From assembly GCA_964403525.1 (NCBI GenBank), contig CAYOGE010000031.1:1-42686 (forward strand): DNA of 42,686 bases, read 5' to 3'. Source of the DNA: JAJTGZ01 sp964403525 (GTDB lineage Bacteria; Planctomycetota; Phycisphaerae; Phycisphaerales; UBA1924). The notes beneath the pieces are model-generated. The model saw only the letters and a list, made by a program, of their open reading frames with translations, was not told where the DNA came from and searched no databases. The translations under genes and the position numbers were made by a program. Positions within the stretch are counted from its first letter, which is position 1. Each line of letters opens with the position of its first letter. Positions 17,133-25,426 of the stretch are shown one piece after another.

Positions 17133-17261
17133 CCGGCCTCGCGGAGCCTCGGCCACCTTCTCCCAGCGGAGCTGGGAGAAGGACTTACGGCAGAGGCAGC
17201 TTCGCCGGCCTCGCGGAGGCTCGGCGACCTCTCCTGCTACACGCGCGAGAGGTGGGAGGAA
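17133..17261. repeat. Two tandem imperfect palindromic units
   Basis: Two units begin with nearly the same CCGGCCTCGCGGAG motif (17133 and 17207) and end in a hairpin. The first ends in a perfect 12-bp stem CCTTCTCCCAGC / GCTGGGAGAAGG with a 3-base loop (17156-17182). The second ends in a weaker CCTCTC / GAGAGG stem up to 17261. They lie downstream of the secreted-protein gene ending at 17330, beyond its terminator. Confidence 0.6.
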
Positions 17262-17292
17262 AAAAGGCCCCCCCAAACGTGACGGGGGGGCC
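17260..17292 (-). terminator. Terminator of the secreted-protein gene at 17330
   Basis: On the minus strand a perfect 9-bp GC stem GGCCCCCCC / GGGGGGGCC (17292-17284 and 17274-17266) with a 9-base loop is followed at once by six T (17265-17260). It lies 38 bp after the stop codon of the gene ending at 17330. Confidence 0.8.
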
Positions 17293-17329
17293 CCAAGGGA
17301 AATGGGCGGAGTGAGAATTGGCTGCGTGC

Positions 17330-17878
17330 TCAACGCGCGCTTGGCATCTGCTCGATGGGCTGGACGGGGATGCAGCGCTGCTGGCCCGCTATCCATACGT
17401 TGATCTCGGTGAGTCGTTCGCGGGTTTCGAAGCCGCCGCTGACGGCGAAGGGTGAGCAGACCTGCGCACGCGGCGAGTTATAGATGGGGCCGTAGTTGTG
17501 AAGGACGACGCGGGTGGTGCCGTCGTAGCGGCTGCCCCAGCGGCTGTCGCGCTCAAGGGAGGTGACGAACCCGCTTGTGGTGTTCTCGCCGCGGGCGAGG
17601 ACGATGACGGTGTCGCCTGCCTGGAAGGCCTGGAGCTCGAGCGTGCGCGGCACGGCCTCGGCGATGACGGGGACGGGCTCTGCACAGAAGACCGGACGCG
17701 GGGGCTCGCGATAGGCGCGGTACCAGTCGCCGCCGCCGATGTTGACGCGGACGTTGAAGTTTGTGTCGTGGTCGCGTCCGCCGCGCTTGTTCATGTCCTC
17801 TGGGCCGCTGGCGACCATCACTGCGCCAGAGGCGAGGAGGGCGAACGCTGAGAGGGCCAGGGTTGAACGGGAGAGCAC
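17330..17878 (-). CDS. Secreted protein, unknown function
   Basis: 182 residues from GTG 17878, which follows AAAGGAG at ideal spacing. The N-terminus (LSRSTLALSAFALLASGAVMVASG) is a signal peptide. The mature protein is mixed alpha/beta in appearance, with three Cys (VFCAEP, AQVCSPF, QRCIPV) and a stretch LQAFQAGDTVIVLARGENTTSGF that looks like a beta-rich core. The frame remains open upstream to 18457, but that part reads as noise. It has its own terminator. No family recognised; a periplasmic role is inferred only from the signal peptide. Confidence 0.7.
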   Translation of the reverse strand: MLSRSTLALSAFALLASGAVMVASGPEDMNKRGGRDHDTNFNVRVNIGGGDWYRAYREPPRPVFCAEPVPVIAEAVPRTLELQAFQAGDTVIVLARGENTTSGFVTSLERDSRWGSRYDGTTRVVLHNYGPIYNSPRAQVCSPFAVSGGFETRERLTEINVWIAGQQRCIPVQPIEQMPSAR

Positions 17879-18155
17879 GGTGGACTCCTTTGCGGTTGCG
17901 TGCGGGTGTCGGCTTGAACGCTTCTTGCCGACGGGAGTGGTTTCGGTGTGAGCGCGGGGTGGATTCGTGGGCGGATGGAATCGGGCTGAAAAGATGGGCG
18001 CGGGAACGGTGCATCCGCGGGGCGGTGTCGGGCGAAGGGGGCGCGCGAATGGGACCCATACGACGGATGGGACCGATGTTGAAGATGCGGAAGTGTGTTG
18101 GAGCGGTGGGCGCGGCGCCTGTGGGCGGGCAGAGAACTGTGCACTGCACGGGAGA
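17879..18155. other. Intergenic region without recognised gene
   Basis: 277 bp between the secreted-protein gene and the zinc-ribbon membrane gene, both on the minus strand. It holds a short direct repeat (GATGGGACC-like twice near 18050-18075) and presumably the promoter of the secreted-protein gene. I see nothing else. Confidence 0.5.
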
Positions 18156-18893
18156 TCAGTTGCCCAGGCTGGACCAGTAGAGGAAGGCCGCGAGCGCGAA
18201 GCCGGTGTAGAGGGCGAAGCGTCCGAGGCTCTGCGCGTCGGCGTCGGTGAGCGCGAGGCTTTGCGAGAGGTTGATGCGCCTGCGCTGGAGGCCCGCGTAG
18301 GCGAGCACGAGCGCGGCGATGACCAGCGCGTACGGGAGGGCGTGGACGAGCAGCGCGGCGGCGTCGCCGAGCGCCTGGCCGATCTTGATCGGTGTCGAGG
18401 TGGAGCGCGTGAGCCGGTGGCCGTGGTCTGTGACGGCGAACTTGTTGAAGACGGCACGCATCGATTCCCAGCCGATCCAGACCAGTGTGGTCGCGGTGCC
18501 GAGCACGAGCGTGATCACCGCGGCGTTGCGTGGTGAGGGGAGGAACTTCTCCCAGAACCAGGGCTGGGCGTCGCGCACGCCGATGGCGATGCGCTCAGGG
18601 AACTCGGCGGCTGCGTCGGCGAAGGTCGGCGGTGGGCCGTCGGCGGTGTTGTAGCGGTGGCCACACTCAGGGCAAGTGCCGGTGGGCTCAAGGCCGGTGA
18701 GGTTGTAGAGGCAGTGGTGGCAGCGCGGGGTGAGGGCGACCTTGTCGGCGGCGGTGAGCGGTGTGCCGGAGGTGGCGTCGTACCCGGTGCCGCACTCGGG
18801 GCACGTGCCGCGGGTGGGAAGGCCGGTGAGGGCGTAGTGGCAGAAGGGGCAGCGTTGCGGCTGCTGCGGCTGATGCTGGTGCTGGCCGTTCAC
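18156..18893 (-). CDS. Double zinc-ribbon membrane protein
   Basis: 245 residues from GTG 18893, which overlaps the stop of the preceding gene as GTGA, so the two are translationally coupled. It has two consecutive zinc ribbons: CPFCHYALTGLP...CPECG (about residues 15-36) and CHHCLYNLTGLEP...CPECG (about 57-77). Membrane segments follow (NAAVITLVLGTATTLVWIGW, LVHALPYALVIAALVLAYAG, ALYTGFALAAFLYWSSLG). Its partner at 18890-19456 has one ribbon and the same membrane layout (WF-x-E-x(0,1)-[RK]-[YF]-LPS, then helices), so the pair looks like a duplicated gene whose products may form a complex. Function unknown. Confidence 0.78.
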   Translation of the reverse strand: MNGQHQHQPQQPQRCPFCHYALTGLPTRGTCPECGTGYDATSGTPLTAADKVALTPRCHHCLYNLTGLEPTGTCPECGHRYNTADGPPPTFADAAAEFPERIAIGVRDAQPWFWEKFLPSPRNAAVITLVLGTATTLVWIGWESMRAVFNKFAVTDHGHRLTRSTSTPIKIGQALGDAAALLVHALPYALVIAALVLAYAGLQRRRINLSQSLALTDADAQSLGRFALYTGFALAAFLYWSSLGN

Positions 18894-19456
18894 GGTGTTG
18901 CGATCCTGACCCAGGCGAAGAGGCCCGCGAGGGCGATGGCGGCGGCGAGGGCGAAGAGGCCGAAGGCGCGCGCTTGGAGGCCGGTGATGGTGGCGCTGGT
19001 GGTGATGTTGATCCTGTGGCGCACGATGCCCTGGTAGGCGGTGGCGAAGGCGTAGACGGCGAGGAAGAGCGGTGCCCAGTGCGCGGTGGCGGTGAGCGCC
19101 TCGGTGAAGTAGGCCGGGATGTTGGGCATCGTGGCGGCGCGGCGGCGGAGGAGGCCGAAGCAGCCGGTCAGGGCGTCGGCGGTGACGACGCCGATGGTGA
19201 CAAGAACGGCGGAGTAGCCCAGCACGGTGATGGTGGTGGCGGCGGTTCGCAGCGAGGGGAGGTATCGCTCGGCGAACCAGGGTGAGGCGTCGCGCAGCGC
19301 ACGGGCGAGGTCGCGCGGGAAGGCGCGGAGGCGCTGGCCGACGGAGCGGTAGTCGTATTCGCCGTCGTCGTAGAGGCCGCACTCAGGGCATGTGCACTGG
19401 GTGGGGAGTCCGGCGAGTGAGTAGCGGCACTGGCGGCAGGTGCGGGAGCGCGGCAT
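18890..19456 (-). CDS. Zinc-ribbon membrane protein, paralogue of next gene
   Basis: 188 residues. An N-terminal ribbon CRQCRYSLAGLPTQCTCPECG (residues about 7-27; four Cys plus one extra) leads to four hydrophobic segments, such as TTITVLGYSAVLVTIGVV, HWAPLFLAVYAFATAYQGI and AFGLFALAAAIALAGLFAW. The motif SPWFAERYLPSLR before the first helix matches PWFWEKFLPSPR in the downstream gene, showing common ancestry. The start ATG 19456 lies 15 bp downstream (in the transcript) of a 12-base homopolymer at 19471-19482, which could affect expression by slippage. Function unknown. Confidence 0.75.
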   Translation of the reverse strand: MPRSRTCRQCRYSLAGLPTQCTCPECGLYDDGEYDYRSVGQRLRAFPRDLARALRDASPWFAERYLPSLRTAATTITVLGYSAVLVTIGVVTADALTGCFGLLRRRAATMPNIPAYFTEALTATAHWAPLFLAVYAFATAYQGIVRHRINITTSATITGLQARAFGLFALAAAIALAGLFAWVRIATP

Positions 19457-19470
19457 GGAGATCGATACGC

Positions 19471-19482
19471 GGGGGGGGGGGG
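19471..19482. repeat. 12-base G homopolymer before a gene start
   Basis: Twelve G in a row on the plus strand (C on the coding strand), in the leader of the gene starting at 19456. Confidence 0.9.
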
Positions 19483-19517
19483 TGGGGTTGCGGGCGGCAG
19501 AGAAGGGCTCGGCAGAT

Positions 19518-19559
19518 GTGTCAAAGATACTGGACACCGTGTCTAACTTGATGTACACT
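19518..19559 (+). promoter_or_regulatory. Promoter and candidate operator of the membrane protein/XRE pair
   Basis: A sigma70-like promoter is visible: -35 TGGACA (19531-19536), 17-bp spacer, -10 TACACT (19554-19559). Half sites GTGTC (19518-19522), GACAC (19533-19537) and GTGTC (19539-19543) surround and overlap the -35 box, giving two overlapping palindromes. The downstream XRE regulator is the obvious candidate to bind them and repress its own operon; this is inference. Confidence 0.6.
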
Positions 19560-19595
19560 CGGTTCTGGACGGGATGGGCCGTCAGGAGCCTCACA

Positions 19596-20060
19596 ATGTC
19601 AGAGCGTGGCGAGTCGTCGATGCCGCTGTCGTACCGGGAGAAGAGCGCGTGGGTGTCGCTGGTGGTTAGTCTTGTGGTGTACGGGATGTACTTCGGCGGT
19701 GTGGTGTACATCGGGCCCGACCCGCAGATCGGGGCGACGCTTGGGCTGTTTGTCGGCACGGTGGTGGCGCTGGTGGTGGGGATGGTCGCGGCGCACGCGG
19801 TGGTAGCGGTGACGACGCCGCAGGAGCGCAAGGACGAGCGTGATGCGGCGGTGGAGCTGGTGTCGTATCGGAACGCGTACTGGGTGCTTGTGTCGAGCCC
19901 GTGGTTCACGCTGCCGGCGGCGTTGTCTTGGGCCGGCGCTGCGAGCCGGACGGGGGCAGGGCCGATCGTGCTGGTTGGGCACGCGCTCTTTCTGTGCCTG
20001 GTGCTGAGCGAGGTGACGAAGCTGGCGACGCAGGTGATGATGTACCGGAGGAGGGGGTGA
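19596..20060 (+). CDS. Small multi-pass membrane protein paired with XRE regulator
   Basis: 154 residues with four hydrophobic segments: SAWVSLVVSLVVYGMYFGGVVY, LGLFVGTVVALVVGMVAAHAVVAV, VLVSSPWFTLPAALSWAG and IVLVGHALFLCLVLSEVTKLATQ. A charged loop (TTPQERKDERDAAVEL) lies between helices 2 and 3. ATG 19596 is preceded by AGGAG at 7 bp. The stop overlaps the start of the XRE regulator by one base (TGATG). Two-gene units of a small membrane protein and a compact XRE regulator are common in bacteria, but the membrane partner's role is usually unknown. The frame is open upstream to 19440, through the promoter, and that part is not coding. Confidence 0.8.
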   Translation: MSERGESSMPLSYREKSAWVSLVVSLVVYGMYFGGVVYIGPDPQIGATLGLFVGTVVALVVGMVAAHAVVAVTTPQERKDERDAAVELVSYRNAYWVLVSSPWFTLPAALSWAGAASRTGAGPIVLVGHALFLCLVLSEVTKLATQVMMYRRRG

Positions 20061-20356
20061 TGGCGAAGCGCCCATCATCCGCCGCCGCAGAGCCGGCGGC
20101 CCCTTCTGCCCGAGACCGGGGAGAAGCAGGCAAGGCGTTTGACCCGCGCGTGGCGCTGGTGGTGACGAACCACATCCGGCGGATGCGGTTTGAGAAGGGT
20201 GAGATGACGCAGCAGGAGCTGGCGGACCTTGTGGGTGTGACGCGTCAGACGATCAACGCGATCGAGGGGGCGAAGTACATCCCGACGCTGGAGCTGGCGT
20301 TTCGGATCTCGCGGGTGTTTGGTGTGGGGGTGGAGGGGGTGTTTGAGGTGGGGTGA
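20060..20356 (+). CDS. XRE-family helix-turn-helix regulator
   Basis: 98 residues. After a variable, probably disordered N-terminus of about 30 residues comes a compact HTH_3 domain: HIRRMRFEKGEMTQQELADL (helix 1-2), VGVTRQTINAIEGAKYIPTL (recognition helix; the R-Q-T-I-N-x-I-E signature is typical of the YozG/XRE subgroup) and ELAFRISRVFGVGVEGVFEV. It overlaps the membrane gene by one base and is probably autoregulated through the GTGTC/GACAC half sites at 19518-19543. It ends two bases from the convergent lipoprotein gene at 20358. Confidence 0.92.
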   Translation: MAKRPSSAAAEPAAPSARDRGEAGKAFDPRVALVVTNHIRRMRFEKGEMTQQELADLVGVTRQTINAIEGAKYIPTLELAFRISRVFGVGVEGVFEVG

Positions 20357-20357
20357 G

Positions 20358-21041
20358 TCAAGGTGCGGTGAGCGCTTTGACGACCGCTTTGCGGTATACC
20401 TCATCCTTTTCGCGCAGATCGATGCGCTTGTTGGCGAGGTCGATATTCACGAAGAACTCCGCGTATTCGTCTTTCTTCTCCGACTCGCGGAAGAGCTTGA
20501 TTCTCATCAGGCCGCTCTGGGGAGATTTCGGGTTACCTTCGAGTGCGATGCCGGCAAGCTTTGCGTCGGTCGTCATCGCCGCGGGCTTGAGGTTGGTCGC
20601 GTAGAGGCGGTCGAGTGACTTGAGCAGTTGGTCGCTCTCTGGTCCCGCTGAAAGAACGTGCACAATGCCCGAGTACACGTCTATCCCCTTGACGAGTTCG
20701 CTTCCCTTCCAACCCGGTTCGAGCTTGACGATGAAGGCGACGGGCAAGTTACCGTCGAGACCCTTTGCGATGAACGTCTGGCTTCCATCCGGCTCGGTCG
20801 AGTGCGCACTGAGATAGAAGCAGGGATCCACGAACCCATCTTCCATGCTTGCGGTGATCTGCGGTGGAGAGGTGAGCGGTGTCGTGGCTGTCGGCGTTGT
20901 TGGAAGTTGCTTGTAGCCTTGGCTAATCGTGTCTGCGGCTGTGCGGATTGGAGGGGCGGCCGAGCTCGCGGCTTTGCGCTCGCACGCGGCGAGTGAGGCG
21001 GCGAGGATGATGGCGATCAGGGAGGGGACGTGGGGGAGCAT
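20358..21041 (-). CDS. Predicted lipoprotein, unknown function
   Basis: 227 residues. The signal ends in a lipobox (LIAIILAASLAAC, Cys near 20). The next about 45 residues are Thr/Pro-rich linker; the mature domain runs from about residue 65, with alternating beta strands (FIAKGLDGNLPVAFIVKLEP, GIVHVLSAGPESDQLLKSLD, MRIKLFRESEKKDEYAEFFV) and an acidic/basic C-terminus (LREKDEVYRKAVVKALTAP). No catalytic motif was recognised. It is convergent with the XRE regulator and transcribed alone. The start ATG 21041 gives a normal short signal peptide. Confidence 0.75.
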   Translation of the reverse strand: MLPHVPSLIAIILAASLAACERKAASSAAPPIRTAADTISQGYKQLPTTPTATTPLTSPPQITASMEDGFVDPCFYLSAHSTEPDGSQTFIAKGLDGNLPVAFIVKLEPGWKGSELVKGIDVYSGIVHVLSAGPESDQLLKSLDRLYATNLKPAAMTTDAKLAGIALEGNPKSPQSGLMRIKLFRESEKKDEYAEFFVNIDLANKRIDLREKDEVYRKAVVKALTAP

Positions 21042-21174
21042 TCGCGGAGAATATCAATTCGTTGGCCCAGTTGGAAGGGAAAGGGCGGAAAGCCGGGCCA
21101 CCCGCTCGCCTTGTGACAAAGTGGGAGCGATCCGTTGGAGCGTTCAGTTTCTCTTGCGGCTACTCGTCTTGGGG

Positions 21175-22092
21175 CTACTCGTGCTTCGCACGATCCGCAC
21201 GCTCCCACTCCTCGATCGTTGCGGGCCAGTCGTCTTTGAGGAGGCGTGAGAGGGAGCGGTCGGCGAGGAGTTTGCCGTTGGTCTGGCAGCGGGGGCAGTA
21301 GTTGGTTTCGTTGGTGGCGTGGACGATTCGCTGGACGCTCGTGCCGCAGATGGGGCACGGCTTGCCGAACTTGCCGTGGACGGCGAACTCGGGGCGGAAG
21401 GCGGTGACCTCGGCGCGGGTGGGGAAGGAGTTCTTGGCGCGGGTGGTGAGGGTGGTCGTCCAGCGGGCGAGGATTTCGCGGGTGGCTTCGTAGAGGCGTT
21501 TGTGCTCGGCGTCTGTGAGCTTCTGCGAGAGCTTGATGGGGGAGAGGCGGGCGGCGTGGAGAATCTCGTCGCTGAAGGCGTTGCCGATGCCGCTGATGAT
21601 GGCGGGGCTGGTGAGGATGCGTTTGAGGGTGCGGTTCTCGCTGGTGACCGCGGCCTGGAACTGGGCGGGCGTGGCGGTGAGCGGCTCGAGGCCTTTGGGG
21701 TTGTGAGCGTCGAGGGCGTCTCCGCCTTTGACGATGTGGAGGGAGGCTCGTTTTTGTGTGGCAGCTTCGACGAGGGTCAGTGTTCCGGTGGTGAAGTGGA
21801 AGGAGGCGAGGGTGGCCTTGTCGCGGGACTTGAGCTTGGGGTCGTCGGACCACATAGAGCGGCCGGAGATCATGAGGTGGATGATGGCGAAGTGGTCGTT
21901 GTCGAAGGCGAAGACGATTCGCTTGCCGAGGCGGTGGAGGGCGGTGACGCGGCGGCCGATGAGCGCGTCGTAGGGTGGGTCGACGGTGCGGAGGAGGAAG
22001 GGGGAGATGATGCGGATGTCGGTGAGGGTGGCGCCGAGTGTGCGCTCACGGAAGGCGGTGAGGTAGGCCTCGATGTCGGGGAGCTCGGGCAC
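21175..22092 (-). CDS. Formamidopyrimidine-DNA glycosylase family (Fpg/Nei)
   Basis: 305 residues. It starts with GTG and reads PELPDIEAY, giving the catalytic N-terminal Pro and Glu of the family; LHRLGKRIVF carries the conserved Lys57. The helix-two-turns-helix has GIGNAFSDEILHAA, and a C-terminal zinc finger is formed by Cys246, Cys249, Cys266 and Cys269 (CPIC...CPRC). These enzymes excise oxidised bases (8-oxoguanine or oxidised pyrimidines) and nick the abasic strand by beta/delta elimination. Asp instead of the usual Glu-Val in PELPEVE and the tail of 35 residues after the finger suggest a lineage subgroup; whether its specificity is Fpg-like or Nei-like cannot be said. Confidence 0.92.
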   Translation of the reverse strand: MPELPDIEAYLTAFRERTLGATLTDIRIISPFLLRTVDPPYDALIGRRVTALHRLGKRIVFAFDNDHFAIIHLMISGRSMWSDDPKLKSRDKATLASFHFTTGTLTLVEAATQKRASLHIVKGGDALDAHNPKGLEPLTATPAQFQAAVTSENRTLKRILTSPAIISGIGNAFSDEILHAARLSPIKLSQKLTDAEHKRLYEATREILARWTTTLTTRAKNSFPTRAEVTAFRPEFAVHGKFGKPCPICGTSVQRIVHATNETNYCPRCQTNGKLLADRSLSRLLKDDWPATIEEWERADRAKHE

Positions 22093-22122
22093 CGTGGGGA
22101 GGGTAGAGGTTGGGGCTTTCTT

Positions 22123-22166
22123 CGCCCAGCGGGCGTGCGGATGTTGCCATCGGCTTCAGCCGGTGG
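22123..22166 (-). repeat. REP-like double hairpin, copy B1 (inverted)
   Basis: Inverted relative to the other two copies. It has CGCCCAGCGGGCG at 22123-22135, an 11-bp spacer, and the imperfect hairpin CCATCGGCT / AGCCGGTGG at 22147-22166. The spacer differs from that shared by B2 and B3. Confidence 0.8.
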
Positions 22167-22276
22167 AAAGCGAGCCAACTTTCTTTGTGTTCTTTGGACC
22201 CAGCGGGTCCACTGAGGGTTAGTGGGCCCGCTGGGCCCAGAAGAACAGACAAGTGAAGAGTGTCGGATGGCTTTCA

Positions 22277-22320
22277 CCACGGGCTGAAGCCCGTGGCAAC
22301 GTCAGTGCGCCCGCTGGGCG
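22277..22320 (+). repeat. REP-like double hairpin, copy B2
   Basis: First hairpin CCACGGGCT-GA-AGCCCGTGG (22277-22296), spacer CAACGTCAGTG, second palindrome CGCCCGCTGGGCG (22308-22320). It lies 90 bp past the stop codon of the Y1 transposase gene. Confidence 0.9.
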
Positions 22321-22410
22321 AGAGGCAGGAAGGCAGAGGGGCAAGAGGCAAGGACGTACGGAGGCGGGGAGGCAGCAGATCGAGGGCTTGCGAGTTGACG
22401 CTGCGAGGTG

Positions 22411-22869
22411 TCAATCCCTGTCGGCGTCGTTCCAGAGGTCTTCTGGGTTGAAGTCGATTCCGTTGCGGGACAGGAAGAGCTCGAACTCCTCCTTGAAGTT
22501 CAGGCGGCGATGGTGTTCCGCCTGATTCAGGATGTACTCGCGCACTTCGTCGAGACCGGACTTACTGACCGCGAAGGCTCCGTAGGCCTTTTGCCAGTAG
22601 AGGTGTTGGCCGCGCTCGTTGAACCAGCTTGAGGAGCGGCCTTTGAGGTTGCGGAGCATGTCGGAGATGCAGACATCGGGGCGGCCGCGAATGAGCAGGT
22701 GGATGTGGTCGTTCATGCCGCCGACGGCGAGGAGCGAGCAGCCCATGTCGCGAGTGATTCCGCCGAGGAAGGGGTGAAGGTCTTTCGCGAGTGTGTCGGT
22801 AATGAGTGGCTGGCGGAGCTTGGTGCCGAAGACGATGTGGTAGTGGAGTTGTGTCCACGCGGTGGGCAT
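22411..22869 (-). CDS. REP-associated Y1 (IS200-like) transposase
   Basis: 152 residues of the HUH/Y1 single-strand transposase superfamily. The metal-binding motif is His55-Ile-His57 in GGMNDHIHLLI, and the nucleophile is Tyr112 in EYILNQAEHHRRLNF, which is followed by the EEF...FL pattern common to the REP-associated (RAYT) and IS200-like groups. Y1 enzymes cut and rejoin single-stranded hairpin DNA. The gene is bracketed by two near-identical hairpin elements in the same orientation (22277-22320 and 22944-22987) rather than by IS ends of its own, which favours a RAYT, a domesticated enzyme that handles REP sequences. The frame is complete and the key residues are intact, so it may be active. 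Confidence 0.88.
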   Translation of the reverse strand: MPTAWTQLHYHIVFGTKLRQPLITDTLAKDLHPFLGGITRDMGCSLLAVGGMNDHIHLLIRGRPDVCISDMLRNLKGRSSSWFNERGQHLYWQKAYGAFAVSKSGLDEVREYILNQAEHHRRLNFKEEFELFLSRNGIDFNPEDLWNDADRD

Positions 22870-22943
22870 GGGGCAGTGTACTCAGAATCAGTTGGCCCGC
22901 TGGGCCAAAGGCAAAGAAGGAAGAAACAGGGGTGTGGGGCTTA

Positions 22944-22987
22944 CCACCGGCTGGAGCCGGTGGCAACGTCAGTGCGCCCGCTGGGCG
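22944..22987 (+). repeat. REP-like double hairpin, copy B3
   Basis: Hairpin CCACCGGCT-GG-AGCCGGTGG (22944-22963), the same 11-bp spacer CAACGTCAGTG as in B2, then CGCCCGCTGGGCG (22975-22987). Differences from B2 in the first stem are compensated on both arms. It lies 75 bp upstream of the transposase start. A separate palindrome TTGGCCCGCTGGGCCAA sits at 22892-22908. Confidence 0.9.
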
Positions 22988-23058
22988 AAATGCACAGTGA
23001 CGACAACGAGCAAAGCCAGGACAAAGATCAGTGCGATCATCTCGACCGGCAAGCCCAT
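22969..23058 (-). CDS. Possible 29-residue membrane peptide downstream of lepA
   Basis: ATG 23058 opens a 29-codon frame reading MGLPVEMIALIFVLALLVVV followed by TVHFAQRAH, a single hydrophobic helix with a basic end. It begins 25 bp after the lepA stop on the same strand, and GAGGAAG lies about 11 bp before the ATG, a slightly long spacing. Its last codons and stop lie within the REP-like copy B3, so the present end may have been created by the repeat. Too short to judge from coding statistics; it could be chance. Confidence 0.35.
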   Translation of the reverse strand: MGLPVEMIALIFVLALLVVVTVHFAQRAH

Positions 23059-23082
23059 TTCTGGCAACTTCCTCGTCTTTGC

Positions 23083-24978
<1,896 letters not shown>

Positions 24979-25130
24979 GAGGAAAGCAGCGGGCGACGGC
25001 CGCCCGGTGGGACGGAGGGAAGGGTGCGGGGGGCGGATGATAGGGGGGAGGGGTGGGCCTTAGGGGCGGCGCGAAGGGGCGGTTTTCGCGTGGGAAACCT
25101 TGGGTCGATCGTGGGCGGAGGGCGGGTGGA

Positions 25131-25379
25131 CTACCTGCCGATAAGGCCACGGAGCCAGTAGAAGAGCGGGAGACCGACGAAGGCGATGAGGACGATCAGG
25201 GCGACCCAGGAGGTCCAGGATCGCTGGAAGGTTGCGGGCGCGGGGGCGCGGAATCCATCGTCGGTAGCTTCCATGGTGCCGCCGCAGGCGGGGCACGGGC
25301 GGCCGGGCTTGAGGCCGCTTGGGTGGCCGCAGGTGTCGCAGCGCGAGCGGTTTGGGAATCTCGGTCCTCGCCGGGTCAT
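25131..25379 (-). CDS. Small zinc-ribbon single-pass membrane protein
   Basis: 82 residues. CDTCGHPSGLKPGRPCPACGG (residues about 14-34) is a C-x2-C...C-x2-C zinc ribbon, followed after a linker by one membrane segment (WVALIVLIAFVGLPLFYWLRG). It is the smallest member of the ribbon-plus-helix group in this window. It is divergent from the glycosyltransferase gene with only about 47 bp between starts, so the promoters must overlap. ATG 25379 gives a compact protein; the frame is open upstream but without similarity. Function unknown. Confidence 0.68.
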   Translation of the reverse strand: MTRRGPRFPNRSRCDTCGHPSGLKPGRPCPACGGTMEATDDGFRAPAPATFQRSWTSWVALIVLIAFVGLPLFYWLRGLIGR

Positions 25380-25426
25380 GAGCGATTGTTGACGGGGCGG
25401 GTGCGGCCGGGGCGGTACGCTTGTGG

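Larger units (their letters stand above)
22093..22410. other. Repeat-rich spacer between glycosylase and Y1 transposase genes
   Basis: 318 bp without a gene. It holds REP-like copies at 22123-22166 and 22277-22320, two smaller palindromes between them (GGACCCAGCGGGTCC at 22196-22210 and GGGCCCGCTGGGCCC at 22223-22237), and a purine-rich stretch at 22321-22370. Confidence 0.75.

Noticed and set aside
22277..22987. Complete IS200/IS605 insertion sequence
   Set aside because: The flanking hairpins are near-identical direct copies with a third inverted copy nearby, rather than distinct left and right ends; no accessory TnpB gene.
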